Positions 52,384-60,768 of a stretch of 64,000 nt of DNA are shown here, piece after piece. Position 1 is the first letter of the stretch. The number at the start of each line of letters is the position of its first letter. The notes beneath the pieces were generated by a model that saw only the letters and a list, made by a program, of their open reading frames with translations, ran no database searches and was not told where the DNA came from. Source of the stretch: Bacteroides propionicigenes (lineage in GTDB: Bacteria > Bacteroidota > Bacteroidia > Bacteroidales > Bacteroidaceae). A program made the position numbers and the translations under genes. The DNA is taken from the NCBI RefSeq assembly GCF_018390535.1, contig NZ_JAHBBW010000011.1, positions 88,664-152,663 of the forward strand. Reading direction: 5' to 3'.

Positions 52384-54153
52384 ATGGCAAAGAAAAATGT
52401 GAGGGACGAACCCCTGAAGCCGCAAGTGAGCGAGAACGAACAGATGAGTGACATCGTGTTCATACTCGACAAGATGGAACTGATTTTACAGGCGGTGTCA
52501 AAAATCGGAAAGGACGGGAAATACAGCACCGTTCCGGCAGACAAGGAACACAGCAACTCCTTCCTGAAAATCGACCGGTACGCCAACATGTTCGAGAATT
52601 TCGTGAAAAACTTCTGGAGCCAGCTCAAAGACCCGACCCGTTTCGGCATCCTCTCCGTCAAGGCGGATACGCTGGACAGCCCGGAAGTGAAGCAGGCCAT
52701 CGAAGACCTCGCCGCCGGAAAGCAGACAAAAGCCGTGGAAGACTTCCTCAAAAAATACGAAATCGTTCCACGCGACAAGGAAAACCAAAGTATCAACAAT
52801 CAAAATCAAGAAGAAATGGCAAAGAAAAATGAGACACAGCAGCAGGCCACCCAAGGTGACGGCACGCAGCAACCCAAGTACCGCTACAACGAGTCCATGA
52901 TCAACTGGGAGGAACTGAAGAATTTCGGACTTTCCCGTGAATACCTCATGGAGCGCGGTCTCCTTGACCAGATGCTCAGGGGCTACAAGACCAACCAGGT
53001 GGTACCCATCAGCATGAATTTCGGCTCCGCCGTATTACGTACCGATGCACGACTGTCATTCCAGCAGTCCGTGGGAGGCCCTATCGTATTAGGTATCCAC
53101 GGCATCCGCCAGAAACCCGAACTCGAACGCCCGTACTTCGGTCACATCTTCTCCGAAGAGGACAAGAAGAACCTGTTGGAGACAGGCAACATGGGGCGTG
53201 TGGTGGAACTGAAAGGGCGCAACGGCGAATACATCCCTTCTTTCATCAGCATCGACAAGCTCACCAACGAGGTGGTCGCCATGCGCGCGGAAAACGCCTA
53301 CATCCCGCAAGAAATCAAAGGTGTGAAACTGACCGACCAGGAAATCAACGACCTGCGGGAAGGCAAGAAAGTGTTCATCGAAGGCATGATTTCCAATAAC
53401 GGCAAGGAGTTCGACGCCCACATCCAGGTCAACGCCGAACGCAGGGGCATCGAATACATCTTCGAGAACGACAAACTCTTCAACCGACAGTCGCTGGGCG
53501 GAGTGGAACTTACCAAGCAGCAGATTGAAGACCTCAACGCGGGCAAGGCCATCTTCGTGGAGGGTATGGAGCGCAAGGACGGTGAGTTGTTCTCCTCGTA
53601 TGTCAAGCTGGACGAGGCCACGGGCAGACCTTCCTACACACGCTACAATCCCGATTCCCCGGAGGGAGCGCGTGAAATTTACATCCCGAATGAAATAGGC
53701 GGCGTGAAAATCACCGCCGAGGAACAGCAACAACTGCGCGAGGGCAAAGTCATCTTCCTCAACGACATGGTGAACCGCAAGGGCGAGGAGTTCTCCTCCT
53801 TCATCAAGGCGGATTTGGAAACGGGACGCCTGAGCTACTCACGCACGCCGGACGGCTTCGAGCAGCGTGCCGAGTTCAAGATACCGGAAAAGGTATGGGA
53901 CGTAAAACTGACGAGAAACCAGCGTGCCGACCTCCAGAGCGGCAAGGCGGTACTGGTCGAGGGCATCAAAGGCTACGATGGAAAGACCATCTCGCAGTAT
54001 GTCAAGGCGAACTTCAACCAGGGCAGGCTGGACTTCTATAACGAGAACCCGGACCGCAAGCGTGACGCATCGCAGCGCAACGTGGTGGCGAACGCCCAGA
54101 AGCAGGGACAGGAACAGGCTGGCCGCAAGTCCAAGGGGGCAAGCATTGCCTGA
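52384..54153 (+). CDS. DUF4099/DUF3945 repeat protein
   Basis: 589 residues. Residues 1-135 form a helical region; a second Met-Ala-Lys-Lys-Asn at about 145 repeats the first five residues. A DUF4099 domain follows (INWEELKNFGLSREYLMERG, about 178-255). Then come about five DUF3945 repeats of some 53 residues, each with a KxxxxGKxxFxxGM-type centre (LREGKKVFIEGMISNNGKEF; LNAGKAIFVEGMERKDGELF; LREGKVIFLNDMVNRKGEEF; LQSGKAVLVEGIKGYDGKTI). Such proteins are regular partners of topoisomerase genes on Bacteroides ICEs; function unknown. Operon with 54170 and topB. Confidence 0.85.
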   Translation: MAKKNVRDEPLKPQVSENEQMSDIVFILDKMELILQAVSKIGKDGKYSTVPADKEHSNSFLKIDRYANMFENFVKNFWSQLKDPTRFGILSVKADTLDSPEVKQAIEDLAAGKQTKAVEDFLKKYEIVPRDKENQSINNQNQEEMAKKNETQQQATQGDGTQQPKYRYNESMINWEELKNFGLSREYLMERGLLDQMLRGYKTNQVVPISMNFGSAVLRTDARLSFQQSVGGPIVLGIHGIRQKPELERPYFGHIFSEEDKKNLLETGNMGRVVELKGRNGEYIPSFISIDKLTNEVVAMRAENAYIPQEIKGVKLTDQEINDLREGKKVFIEGMISNNGKEFDAHIQVNAERRGIEYIFENDKLFNRQSLGGVELTKQQIEDLNAGKAIFVEGMERKDGELFSSYVKLDEATGRPSYTRYNPDSPEGAREIYIPNEIGGVKITAEEQQQLREGKVIFLNDMVNRKGEEFSSFIKADLETGRLSYSRTPDGFEQRAEFKIPEKVWDVKLTRNQRADLQSGKAVLVEGIKGYDGKTISQYVKANFNQGRLDFYNENPDRKRDASQRNVVANAQKQGQEQAGRKSKGASIA

Positions 54154-54169
54154 GCGTGAATCAGAATGA

Positions 54170-54454
54170 ATGTCAAATCAAAAAAACAGAAATATGAACG
54201 TAAACAATAAAAACAACACGCCATTCAAGGCGGAAGACGTGAACTGGGAAGAACTCGCGGGAATCGGGATCCTGAAGGACGAGCTGGAAATGTCGGGGGA
54301 ACTTGATACGTTGCTCAAGGGAGAAAAGACAGGAGTGATGTCACTCAGCCTCGTGCTGCTGGGCGTGGACGTGGTGATGGACGCCACCCTGCAACTGGTG
54401 CGCAAGGACGACGGGGCACTGATTGAAATCCTCGGTGTCAAGCCGGTGGCCTGA
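54170..54454 (+). CDS. Stand-alone DUF4099-like protein
   Basis: 94 residues; starts at 54170 or at Met9 (54194). Residues 22-94 (VNWEELAGIGILKDELEMSG, DTLLKGEKTGVMSLSLVLLG, ATLQLVRKDDGALIEILGVK) align along their length with the DUF4099 domain of the upstream protein, including the final Gly-Ile/Val-Arg/Lys-Pro. It is therefore a detached copy of that domain, possibly competing or assembling with it. Located between the DUF3945 protein and topB. Confidence 0.7.
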   Translation: MSNQKNRNMNVNNKNNTPFKAEDVNWEELAGIGILKDELEMSGELDTLLKGEKTGVMSLSLVLLGVDVVMDATLQLVRKDDGALIEILGVKPVA

Positions 54455-54550
54455 CAAACGCTCATCCATTATAACAAGTAAAAAATGTCAAACCGCCGTT
54501 TCCCGTTTTCCGGTTCCGGTAGCGGGGAACGGCTTAAATTTTATCCGAAC

Positions 54551-56647
54551 ATGAAAGCAATCATTGCAGAAAAACCGAGTGTCGGCATGGATATAGCCCG
54601 TGTGGTCGGGGCTACCGACAAGAAAGACGGCTACTGTACAGGTAACGGGTATATGGTCACGTGGGCGTTGGGACACCTGGTGTCGCTCGCCATGCCCGGT
54701 GCGTATGGCTACACGAAAACCTCCGCCGAAAACCTCCCGATGCTGCCGGACCCGTTCCGTCTGGTGTCCCGCCAGGTCAGGACGGACAAAGGGATGGTGA
54801 CGGACATCGCCGCCGCCAAACAACTGAAAATCATCGACAGCGTGTTCGACCGGTGCGACAGCATCATCGTGGCTACCGACTGTGCCCGTGAAGGGGAACT
54901 TATCTTCCGCTGGATATATTCCTACTTAGGCTATACCAAACCGTTCAAACGCCTGTGGATCTCCTCTCTCACCGACGAGGCCATCCGCGAGGGTTTGGCG
55001 AACCTCCGGGACGGCAGCGACTACGACAGCCTGTATGCCGCCGCCGACTGCCGGGCAAAGGCGGACTGGCTGGTGGGCATGAACGCGAGCCGTGCCCTGG
55101 CGGTAGCCTCCGGCTCGGCGAACAACTCCATAGGACGTGTACAGACCCCGACGCTCGCCATGGTCTGTGCCCGCTTCAAGGAGAACCGGAATTTCGTCTC
55201 CACCCCTTACTGGCAGCTGCACCTCACGCTGAAACGGCAGGACGCGCACCGCATGTTCATCCACACGGAAGAGTTCAAGGAAAAGGATGCGGCAGAGGCG
55301 GCATACCGGAAAATCACTTCCGGTTCTGTGGCGACAGTCACTGGGTCGGAACACAAGAGGACTTTCCAACAGGCCCCGCTTCTGTACGACCTGACCACGC
55401 TCCAGAAAGATTGCAACGTCCATTATGACCTGACAGCGGAGAAGACCCTCTCCATCGCCCAATCCTTGTATGAAAAGAAGCTTATTTCTTATCCGAGGAC
55501 GGGAAGCCGCCATATCCCGGAGGATGTCATGCGGCACATTCCTTCCTTGCTGGGAAAAGTGGTTTCCATGCCGGAATTCAGGGAATACGGACAGTCTTTC
55601 GACATGTCCGATCTGAATACCCGCAGCGTGGATGACACGAAAGTGACCGACCACCATGCCCTGATTATCACGGGCATTTCACCCGAAGGGTTGTCCGAGG
55701 CGGAATCTACCGTTTACACCCTGATAGCCGGAAGGATGCTGGAAGCATTCTCGCCACCCTGCGAGAAGGAACTTTTGGTCATGGAATGTGCCTGCGAGGG
55801 AATGGCGTTCCGTTCCCGCTCTTCCTCCATTGTCAGACCGGGCTGGCGCGGCGTGTTCGCCAGAAAGGAGGACAGGGAGAAGGACGAGCCGGAACGTGAC
55901 GGGGGGACGGCGGAGTTTGCCGAAGGCGAGACTGTTCCGGTCATGGGACACGGGATGGCGCAGAAGAAGACCCTACCCAAGCCGCTGTACACGGAGGCCA
56001 CCCTGCTGGCGGCGATGGAGACCTGCGGGAAAAACATCACGGACGAACAGGCAAAGGAGGCTATCAAGGAATTGGGCATAGGCACACCCGCCACCCGTGC
56101 CGCCATCATTACCACCCTTATCAAACGTGACTATATCGCCCGCTCCGGCAAAAGCATCATCCCGACCGAAAAAGGGATGTATATCTATGAGGCGGTGAAG
56201 GACATGCGTGTGGCGGACGTGGAACTGACGGGAAGCTGGGAGAAGACCCTGGCGCAGGTGGAGAGGCATACCCTCGATACGGAAACCTTCATGCAGTCCA
56301 TCCTGGATTACACCCGCAGGGCAACCGAAGAGATCCTGCGTCTGGATTTTCCGGCGATGCAGGAAAGGGCATTCACCTGCCCCAAGTGCAAGACGGGAAA
56401 AATCATCCTCCGTTCCAAAGTGGCCAGGTGCGACCATGACGGGTGCGGGCTGCTGGTGTTCCGCCGTATTCTGAACAAGGAACTGACCGACACCCACATG
56501 GAACAGCTTTTCTCCTCCGGCACCACCAGACTCATCAAGGGGTTCAAGGGAAAGAAAGGTGTACCGTTCGATGCCGCCGTCACCTTCGATGCGGAATACA
56601 ACACGGTATTCTCGTTCCCGAAAACCGGGAACGGAAAGAAAAAATAA
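54551..56647 (+). CDS. topB: DNA topoisomerase III (TopB type)
   Basis: 698 residues from Met 54551 (MKAIIAEKPSVGMDIARVVG), the canonical TopB start; an upstream ATG at 54485 adds an unrelated tail. Toprim motif with IIVATDCAREGELIFRWIYS; RVQTPTLAMVCARF; catalytic Tyr314 in KLISYPRTGSRHIP; a C-terminal zinc-type domain (FTCPKCKTGKIILRS, ARCDHDGCGLLVF). Type IA enzymes relax or decatenate DNA through single-strand passage. On ICEs they may handle single-stranded or replicating forms. Same operon as the DUF3945 protein. Confidence 0.93.
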   Translation: MKAIIAEKPSVGMDIARVVGATDKKDGYCTGNGYMVTWALGHLVSLAMPGAYGYTKTSAENLPMLPDPFRLVSRQVRTDKGMVTDIAAAKQLKIIDSVFDRCDSIIVATDCAREGELIFRWIYSYLGYTKPFKRLWISSLTDEAIREGLANLRDGSDYDSLYAAADCRAKADWLVGMNASRALAVASGSANNSIGRVQTPTLAMVCARFKENRNFVSTPYWQLHLTLKRQDAHRMFIHTEEFKEKDAAEAAYRKITSGSVATVTGSEHKRTFQQAPLLYDLTTLQKDCNVHYDLTAEKTLSIAQSLYEKKLISYPRTGSRHIPEDVMRHIPSLLGKVVSMPEFREYGQSFDMSDLNTRSVDDTKVTDHHALIITGISPEGLSEAESTVYTLIAGRMLEAFSPPCEKELLVMECACEGMAFRSRSSSIVRPGWRGVFARKEDREKDEPERDGGTAEFAEGETVPVMGHGMAQKKTLPKPLYTEATLLAAMETCGKNITDEQAKEAIKELGIGTPATRAAIITTLIKRDYIARSGKSIIPTEKGMYIYEAVKDMRVADVELTGSWEKTLAQVERHTLDTETFMQSILDYTRRATEEILRLDFPAMQERAFTCPKCKTGKIILRSKVARCDHDGCGLLVFRRILNKELTDTHMEQLFSSGTTRLIKGFKGKKGVPFDAAVTFDAEYNTVFSFPKTGNGKKK

Positions 56648-56656
56648 CACCGTCAT

Positions 56657-56809
56657 TCCAATTCGCGGGCAAAGGTAGCGCACCGCCTTTTTCCACCGGC
56701 AAGGTCAGGCCCTCCGGGTTTCGGGGAAAATCATCCTCGCGCCGCTCCGGTATTTTCCTCCGAAAACCTTGCCTGTGGAGGCGGTACGCATCCCGGCCCT
56801 TGAAATTGG
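56657..56809 (+). promoter_or_regulatory. Quasi-palindromic leader element, copy 6 (candidate ssDNA promoter)
   Basis: CCAATT / AATTGG, GCGCACCGCC / GGCGGTACGC and GGGTTTCGGGGAAAAT / ATTTTCCTCCGAAAACC pair around ATCATCCTCGC. The GC stem sequence differs from the other copies on both arms. TTG-N22-TACCTTTG is on the left-arm minus strand. The small membrane-protein gene starts 34 bases downstream. Confidence 0.65.
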
Positions 56810-56843
56810 AAAAGACTGTTTCACCCGTTAATACCGGAATGTC

Positions 56844-57080
56844 ATGAAAACAAGGGAATATATCGACAAGATTCAAGCGAACAGATGGGTACGGACCATC
56901 GCATTGGGCTTTGCAGCCTTCATCGTGTTCAGTTATATGTACACACGGGGCATATCCCCCGTGTGGGCTGCGGTAGCCATCGTGTGTTTTAGGGGATTCT
57001 TCAGGTTCCTGTACCGGATAGCTTGCCTTCTGGTGGCTGCGGCCATACTTTTCTGCATACTCAGTTTTCTGGTATCCTGA
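56844..57080 (+). CDS. Small membrane protein, 78 aa
   Basis: Two hydrophobic segments (TIALGFAAFIVFSYMYT and YRIACLLVAAAILFCILSF) after a basic N-terminus (MKTREYIDKIQANRWVRT). Positive-inside pattern suggests both ends in the cytoplasm or a hairpin in the inner membrane. It is a one-gene unit between leader element 6 and a strong terminator. No family recognised; entry exclusion or anti-defence are possible but unsupported roles. Confidence 0.6.
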   Translation: MKTREYIDKIQANRWVRTIALGFAAFIVFSYMYTRGISPVWAAVAIVCFRGFFRFLYRIACLLVAAAILFCILSFLVS

Positions 57081-57137
57081 CAATATTTGACCATGAAACA
57101 TAACTGCCATACAAAATCAAGTGGAACCTTACAGAAC

Positions 57138-57170
57138 AGAGCTGTCTTCCGGGACGGCTCTTTTTGTTTT
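57138..57170 (+). terminator. Rho-independent terminator
   Basis: AGAGCTGTC and GACGGCTCT form a 9-bp stem (one G-T pair) with loop TTCCGG, followed by TTTTTGTTTT. It closes the 56844 gene. Confidence 0.85.
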
Positions 57171-57248
57171 CCGCCCTCTGTGGAACCGGAAACCATAACG
57201 ACAGGAATAAAAGGAAAAGGGATGAAAACACAGACTTGGCATACCGGA

Positions 57249-57398
57249 AACTACCGGGCAAAGTTGGCAAATGCCTTTGTTCGGACGGCAAGGTCAAGCC
57301 TTGCGGTTTCGGAAAAAATCATCCTCGCCGGAGGCTTGCGGTATTTTTCCCGAAAACCTTGCCTTACCGAAGGCATCTGCCGTCGGGCCCTTGTAGTT
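57249..57398 (+). promoter_or_regulatory. Quasi-palindromic leader element, copy 7 (candidate ssDNA promoter)
   Basis: AACTAC / GTAGTT, AATGCC / GGCAT and GGTTTCGGAAAAAAT / ATTTTTCCCGAAAACC pair around ATCATCCTCGC. The -7-like box on the left-arm minus strand is CAACTTTG, 22 bases from TTG. A short GGGCT / AGCCC hairpin and the 57448 start follow. It heads the PRTRC region. Confidence 0.6.
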
Positions 57399-57447
57399 CA
57401 CGGGCTGCCAAAGCCCGAATATTCACAATTAAAAAAAATAAAGAGAC

Positions 57448-57669
57448 ATGAACCAAGCATTTGCAACAAGCGCACCGCCGGCTCCCATGAGGATGCCCAT
57501 GCCGGTAACGAGAAGAAAAAGGACGGTGGAACCCGAACCTGCCGTCAAGTTCCCGCCACGGGGGACGACAGGGCCGGTACACATCTCCACCCTGTTGAAC
57601 CCGATTCTGGAAATCAGCCGCCATCCCGACAGGAACAGGCTGCTGGCCAAACTGTTCAGTGAAGAATAA
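57448..57669 (+). CDS. Small proline-rich protein before the PRTRC genes, 73 aa
   Basis: N-terminal Met/Pro-rich part (FATSAPPAPMRMPMPVTRRK), then GPVHISTLLNPILEISRHPD, a short helix and acidic end. No family recognised. It is 31 bases before PRTRC E and preceded by leader element 7, so probably co-transcribed with the cassette. Confidence 0.6.
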   Translation: MNQAFATSAPPAPMRMPMPVTRRKRTVEPEPAVKFPPRGTTGPVHISTLLNPILEISRHPDRNRLLAKLFSEE

Positions 57670-57700
57670 AACCCAGTAATAACTTTTAATACATCAAATT

Positions 57701-58681
57701 ATGTTTTTTACAGCAATCCACCAGATGATGACCGAAGGCGTGGATCTCACGCTTGTCATCCGCAAAGCGAACGGACAACTGACAGTATCCTTACTGCCGA
57801 AGTCGAACGGGCTGAAGGACGAAGCCCAGAACCACCTCGTACCACTGACCGTCAGCGGGCATCCGCAGGAACTGGACGCAGGCTTCCTACAAGCCGTAGC
57901 ACGTCCTATACAGAAGACTACCGGACTGATTTCCAACATGGCGCAGTTCGAGGCGCAGGCTGAGAAGGCAGCGTCCGAGAGCAAGGCGGCAAAGGAGACC
58001 AAAGCGAAGGAGACGAAGGAGGAAAAGGAGAAGCGGGAGAAGTACGAGAAACATTTCAAGAAAGCGGAGGAACTGATCGCTGCCAAGAACCACAAGGAGG
58101 CGGTTACCGCACTCGGACAGGCACGTCTTTACGCCAAACCGCAGGACCAGAAGAAGATTGACGAGATGGTGGCGGAACAGACAAAGGCGATGAACAAGGG
58201 CAGTCTGTTTGAACTGATGGAAGAACCGGCTCCGCAGCCACAACAGCCGCAGGCACAACCGGCAGCCGCACCAGTCCAACAACCGCGGCAGGCTCCACAG
58301 TATCCTCAGCAACCGCAGGCACAGAGACCGATGGCGGCTCAGGCTCCTGGCGGACAGCAGAGACCGGCAGCCAATCCTCAGCAACAGCAGACAATGTGGC
58401 CACCGCAACAACCGCCGCAGGGACCGGCACAATATTACGCCCAGCCACAACCGCAACCCTATATGGGACAGCAGCCAGTACCGCAACAGGCTCCACAACC
58501 CGCACACGGGGGATACCATGGGACACATTGGCAGGAGCCGGTACAGCACCCTGAAGAACTCTCCCCACATTATCACGCCGGAGAGGATGAACCCAATTAC
58601 CGTCCGGAGGATTACGAGGAATATCCCGATTTTCCGCAGTCCATGTTAGAAAATCATGTCTCACAATATCAAGCAGTATAA
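57701..58681 (+). CDS. PRTRC system protein E
   Basis: 326 residues. Opens FFTAIHQMMTEGVDLTLVIR and continues with QNHLVPLTVSGHPQELDAGF, the conserved N-terminal domain of PRTRC E. A charged coiled coil (about 105-160) and a Gln/Pro-rich linker (about 170-290) follow, ending in an acidic tail. PRTRC (ParB-related, ThiF-related cassette) genes occur on plasmids and ICEs; their biochemical role is unknown. First of five contiguous PRTRC genes. Confidence 0.85.
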   Translation: MFFTAIHQMMTEGVDLTLVIRKANGQLTVSLLPKSNGLKDEAQNHLVPLTVSGHPQELDAGFLQAVARPIQKTTGLISNMAQFEAQAEKAASESKAAKETKAKETKEEKEKREKYEKHFKKAEELIAAKNHKEAVTALGQARLYAKPQDQKKIDEMVAEQTKAMNKGSLFELMEEPAPQPQQPQAQPAAAPVQQPRQAPQYPQQPQAQRPMAAQAPGGQQRPAANPQQQQTMWPPQQPPQGPAQYYAQPQPQPYMGQQPVPQQAPQPAHGGYHGTHWQEPVQHPEELSPHYHAGEDEPNYRPEDYEEYPDFPQSMLENHVSQYQAV

Positions 58682-58685
58682 GATT

Positions 58686-58907
58686 ATGGCACTCGAAGTA
58701 ACAGGAATGGCACGCTCATTCACATTCAAGAAAGGCAGCGGAATGGTAACGCTCGATGATCCCAACCCGTCGGACAGCCCCGAAATGGTCATGAGCTATT
58801 ACTCCAACTTCTACCCGGAGCTGACAACGGCAACGGTACACGGACCGGTCATCAAGGACGACAAAGCCGTGTACGAGTTCAAGACCACCATCGGGACCAA
58901 AGGATAG
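58686..58907 (+). CDS. PRTRC system protein C
   Basis: 73 residues from ATG 58686 (MALEVTGMARSFTFKKGSGM); the earlier in-frame start overlaps protein E and is rejected. The body PELTTATVHGPVIKDDKAVY matches the compact PRTRC C family, similar to a ubiquitin-like or small beta fold by length. Beside a ThiF-like E1 homologue this makes it a candidate for the protein that is adenylated, but no C-terminal GG is present (ends TIGTKG). Confidence 0.82.
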   Translation: MALEVTGMARSFTFKKGSGMVTLDDPNPSDSPEMVMSYYSNFYPELTTATVHGPVIKDDKAVYEFKTTIGTKG

Positions 58908-58912
58908 GAAGC

Positions 58913-59092
58913 ATGAAGAAGGAACGAAAGAAAAAGAACAACAAGAAAAGGAAACCATGTGTACCATTGGACGAACAACAGTCAAGGCAGCTGGCGAGGC
59001 TCATCATCGGCCAGACGCGGAGGAATGTACGGTACGGCGTGAACAGGGAAGAACGGATTGCGGCTCCAAGCGGGGCCGTAATTCTTTTCTAA
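58913..59092 (+). CDS. Possible small basic protein overlapping PRTRC F, 59 aa
   Basis: ATG 58913 opens MKKERKKKNNKKRKPCVPLD and runs to a stop at 59092, overlapping the start of PRTRC F in another frame for 136 bases. It begins five bases after PRTRC C. Very basic. Either this is a real short gene and F starts later from a non-ATG codon, or it is a chance frame. Confidence 0.4.
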   Translation: MKKERKKKNNKKRKPCVPLDEQQSRQLARLIIGQTRRNVRYGVNREERIAAPSGAVILF

Positions 59093-60045
59093 GCACAGCC
59101 TTCATACCGCTGGCACAGAATAATCTTACCGTGGATTGTTACGACAGCGGCGAATGCAACAGTATAAACGTAATCACGCGGGATAACTACGAATTCCTGC
59201 GTGATTCGTATTTCAGGTATTCCCTGCTATTGCAGAAGGAGGGCGTACACATGCCAGGAAACAGTATCGGGGAAGGCATCGCCAATCTGTACGATGAAAT
59301 GAACACGCTTGTCGGTGACGAACTGCATGTCAACATCGAGCAGGAAGCCGGCAGGCTTTTCTTCCGGCTGTGGAAATACCACAAGTGGGGAAGTTTCACG
59401 CTGTACTACTTCCCGGTGAAGTTTCTGGAATCGCTCAATCCCATTTTAAGGAGGATTGCCATTACCTTTATCCATAAACTGATGAAAGCAAACGGCATTG
59501 ATACATTCGTGGATTACGAAGAATCGGACTTTTTGTTTGAAATGCTTTCGGAGGATGACGGCAGCGACCCGGAGGAGTGGAAAGAACGCATGAAACTGCT
59601 GGACTCCTATCAGGAAGGGAAAATCGGCAGGCTGCTCAAACGGGTGGAATCGAAATCCTACTACAAGAACCTGCCGAAAGCACTGGATACATACGAACCC
59701 CAAAACGGGTTTGAACAGCCTTTGGTCGATGCGATGAAACGGGGTCTCCCGTTTCTGACGCCTGCACGGGGCATCATGCAATACGCTTATGACGCCTATT
59801 ACTCGGAGAATCCGGACTTCCACCCGATGTACCTGCAACAGCAGATAAGGGTCGTGTATGACATCAACGACATTGTATCCGACTATCTCGTTGACTATTA
59901 CAATTCCTGTAGCAGGGAGACCTACGACATCACTCCGGTGACTGCCCTTGACCTGTCGCCCGATACCGAAGAACTGTTCAGCATGGACGATTACCCGGAA
60001 CGGTTCTTTCGGTGGGCGGACGAATTCATATCTTTAATCAGTTGA
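58957..60045 (+). CDS. PRTRC system protein F
   Basis: Up to 362 residues from ATG 58957. The family-like part begins around residue 45 (FLSTAFIPLAQNNLTVDCYD) and contains GNSIGEGIANLYDEMNTLVG and a C-terminal TALDLSPDTEELFSMDDYPE. The first 44 residues are basic and unlike the rest, and no other ATG is available, so the true start is uncertain. Soluble, mainly helical. Third gene of the cassette. Confidence 0.8.
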   Translation: MCTIGRTTVKAAGEAHHRPDAEECTVRREQGRTDCGSKRGRNSFLSTAFIPLAQNNLTVDCYDSGECNSINVITRDNYEFLRDSYFRYSLLLQKEGVHMPGNSIGEGIANLYDEMNTLVGDELHVNIEQEAGRLFFRLWKYHKWGSFTLYYFPVKFLESLNPILRRIAITFIHKLMKANGIDTFVDYEESDFLFEMLSEDDGSDPEEWKERMKLLDSYQEGKIGRLLKRVESKSYYKNLPKALDTYEPQNGFEQPLVDAMKRGLPFLTPARGIMQYAYDAYYSENPDFHPMYLQQQIRVVYDINDIVSDYLVDYYNSCSRETYDITPVTALDLSPDTEELFSMDDYPERFFRWADEFISLIS

Positions 60046-60048
60046 ATT

Positions 60049-60768
60049 ATGTTGGAAACGAATGAACTTACCCAAAAATTGAGGACGCTGCTCCATCCGA
60101 GGGCGGCGTTGATTGCCTATTCAGGCGAGAAAGACAACTCTTATGCCTCTGACAACAACTATTTTGTTGAGATAAGGGATATAGACGATAACGGAATGAT
60201 GGGAGAAGGCCGGCCCGTCACGGTGGATTTCATGAACGAACTGGTGCGCGGTTATTCCGAAAGCCACAGCACCACGCCATACGGAAGGATTCCGCCCAAT
60301 ATGCTGTGGTGCGACCCGCGCAAGGGCAGTGAGAGGTATATCTGGTACAACTCCCCACAGAAACGGATGATGTTTTTCAAGGAATCCCTTCAAGTAGAGA
60401 ATGCAAAATACAACCTGCCGGGAGTCATTTACGTGGCAGGTGGCAGTTCGTTGAGTATATATGCTTACAAGGACAAGAAACTGACGGAAAAGACGGAGCT
60501 TTATGCCGCACCGTTCTTCAACGTGACAGGGGCAAATGTCTGTCTGGGTTCCGCTAAAATAGACAAGCCGAGAGATTTGACCTACAAAAACCTGTTGGAG
60601 TATTGGGAGAAGAAGTTCTGGCTGACGGAGTTTTCACACCTGGGCGGAGGGGGCAACCCGACCAGATCAAACCTGATATTGGTGACAAAGGCCGCAAAGG
60701 ACAAGCCTTTCAACCTCGACGAACTGAAACCTTTGAATAACTTGAAATTGAAAGATATATTGAAATGA
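60049..60768 (+). CDS. PRTRC system protein B
   Basis: 239 residues. Strand-rich N-terminus (HPRAALIAYSGEKDNSYASD) and the family segment TTPYGRIPPNMLWCDPRKGS, then LPGVIYVAGGSSLSIYAYKD and HLGGGGNPTRSNLILVTKAA. Its stop overlaps the ThiF-like start by four bases (ATGA), so the two are translated together and probably work together. Confidence 0.85.
   Translation: MLETNELTQKLRTLLHPRAALIAYSGEKDNSYASDNNYFVEIRDIDDNGMMGEGRPVTVDFMNELVRGYSESHSTTPYGRIPPNMLWCDPRKGSERYIWYNSPQKRMMFFKESLQVENAKYNLPGVIYVAGGSSLSIYAYKDKKLTEKTELYAAPFFNVTGANVCLGSAKIDKPRDLTYKNLLEYWEKKFWLTEFSHLGGGGNPTRSNLILVTKAAKDKPFNLDELKPLNNLKLKDILK

Noticed and set aside
16218..57662. Conserved peptide encoded by the leader elements (GKxxP...GKV.P...GIF-type frames in copies 1, 2, 3, 5, 6, 7)
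   Set aside because: The similarity follows from the conserved nucleotide structure. Copy 4 has an early in-frame stop, and stem changes are compensatory in RNA/DNA pairing rather than synonymous in protein.
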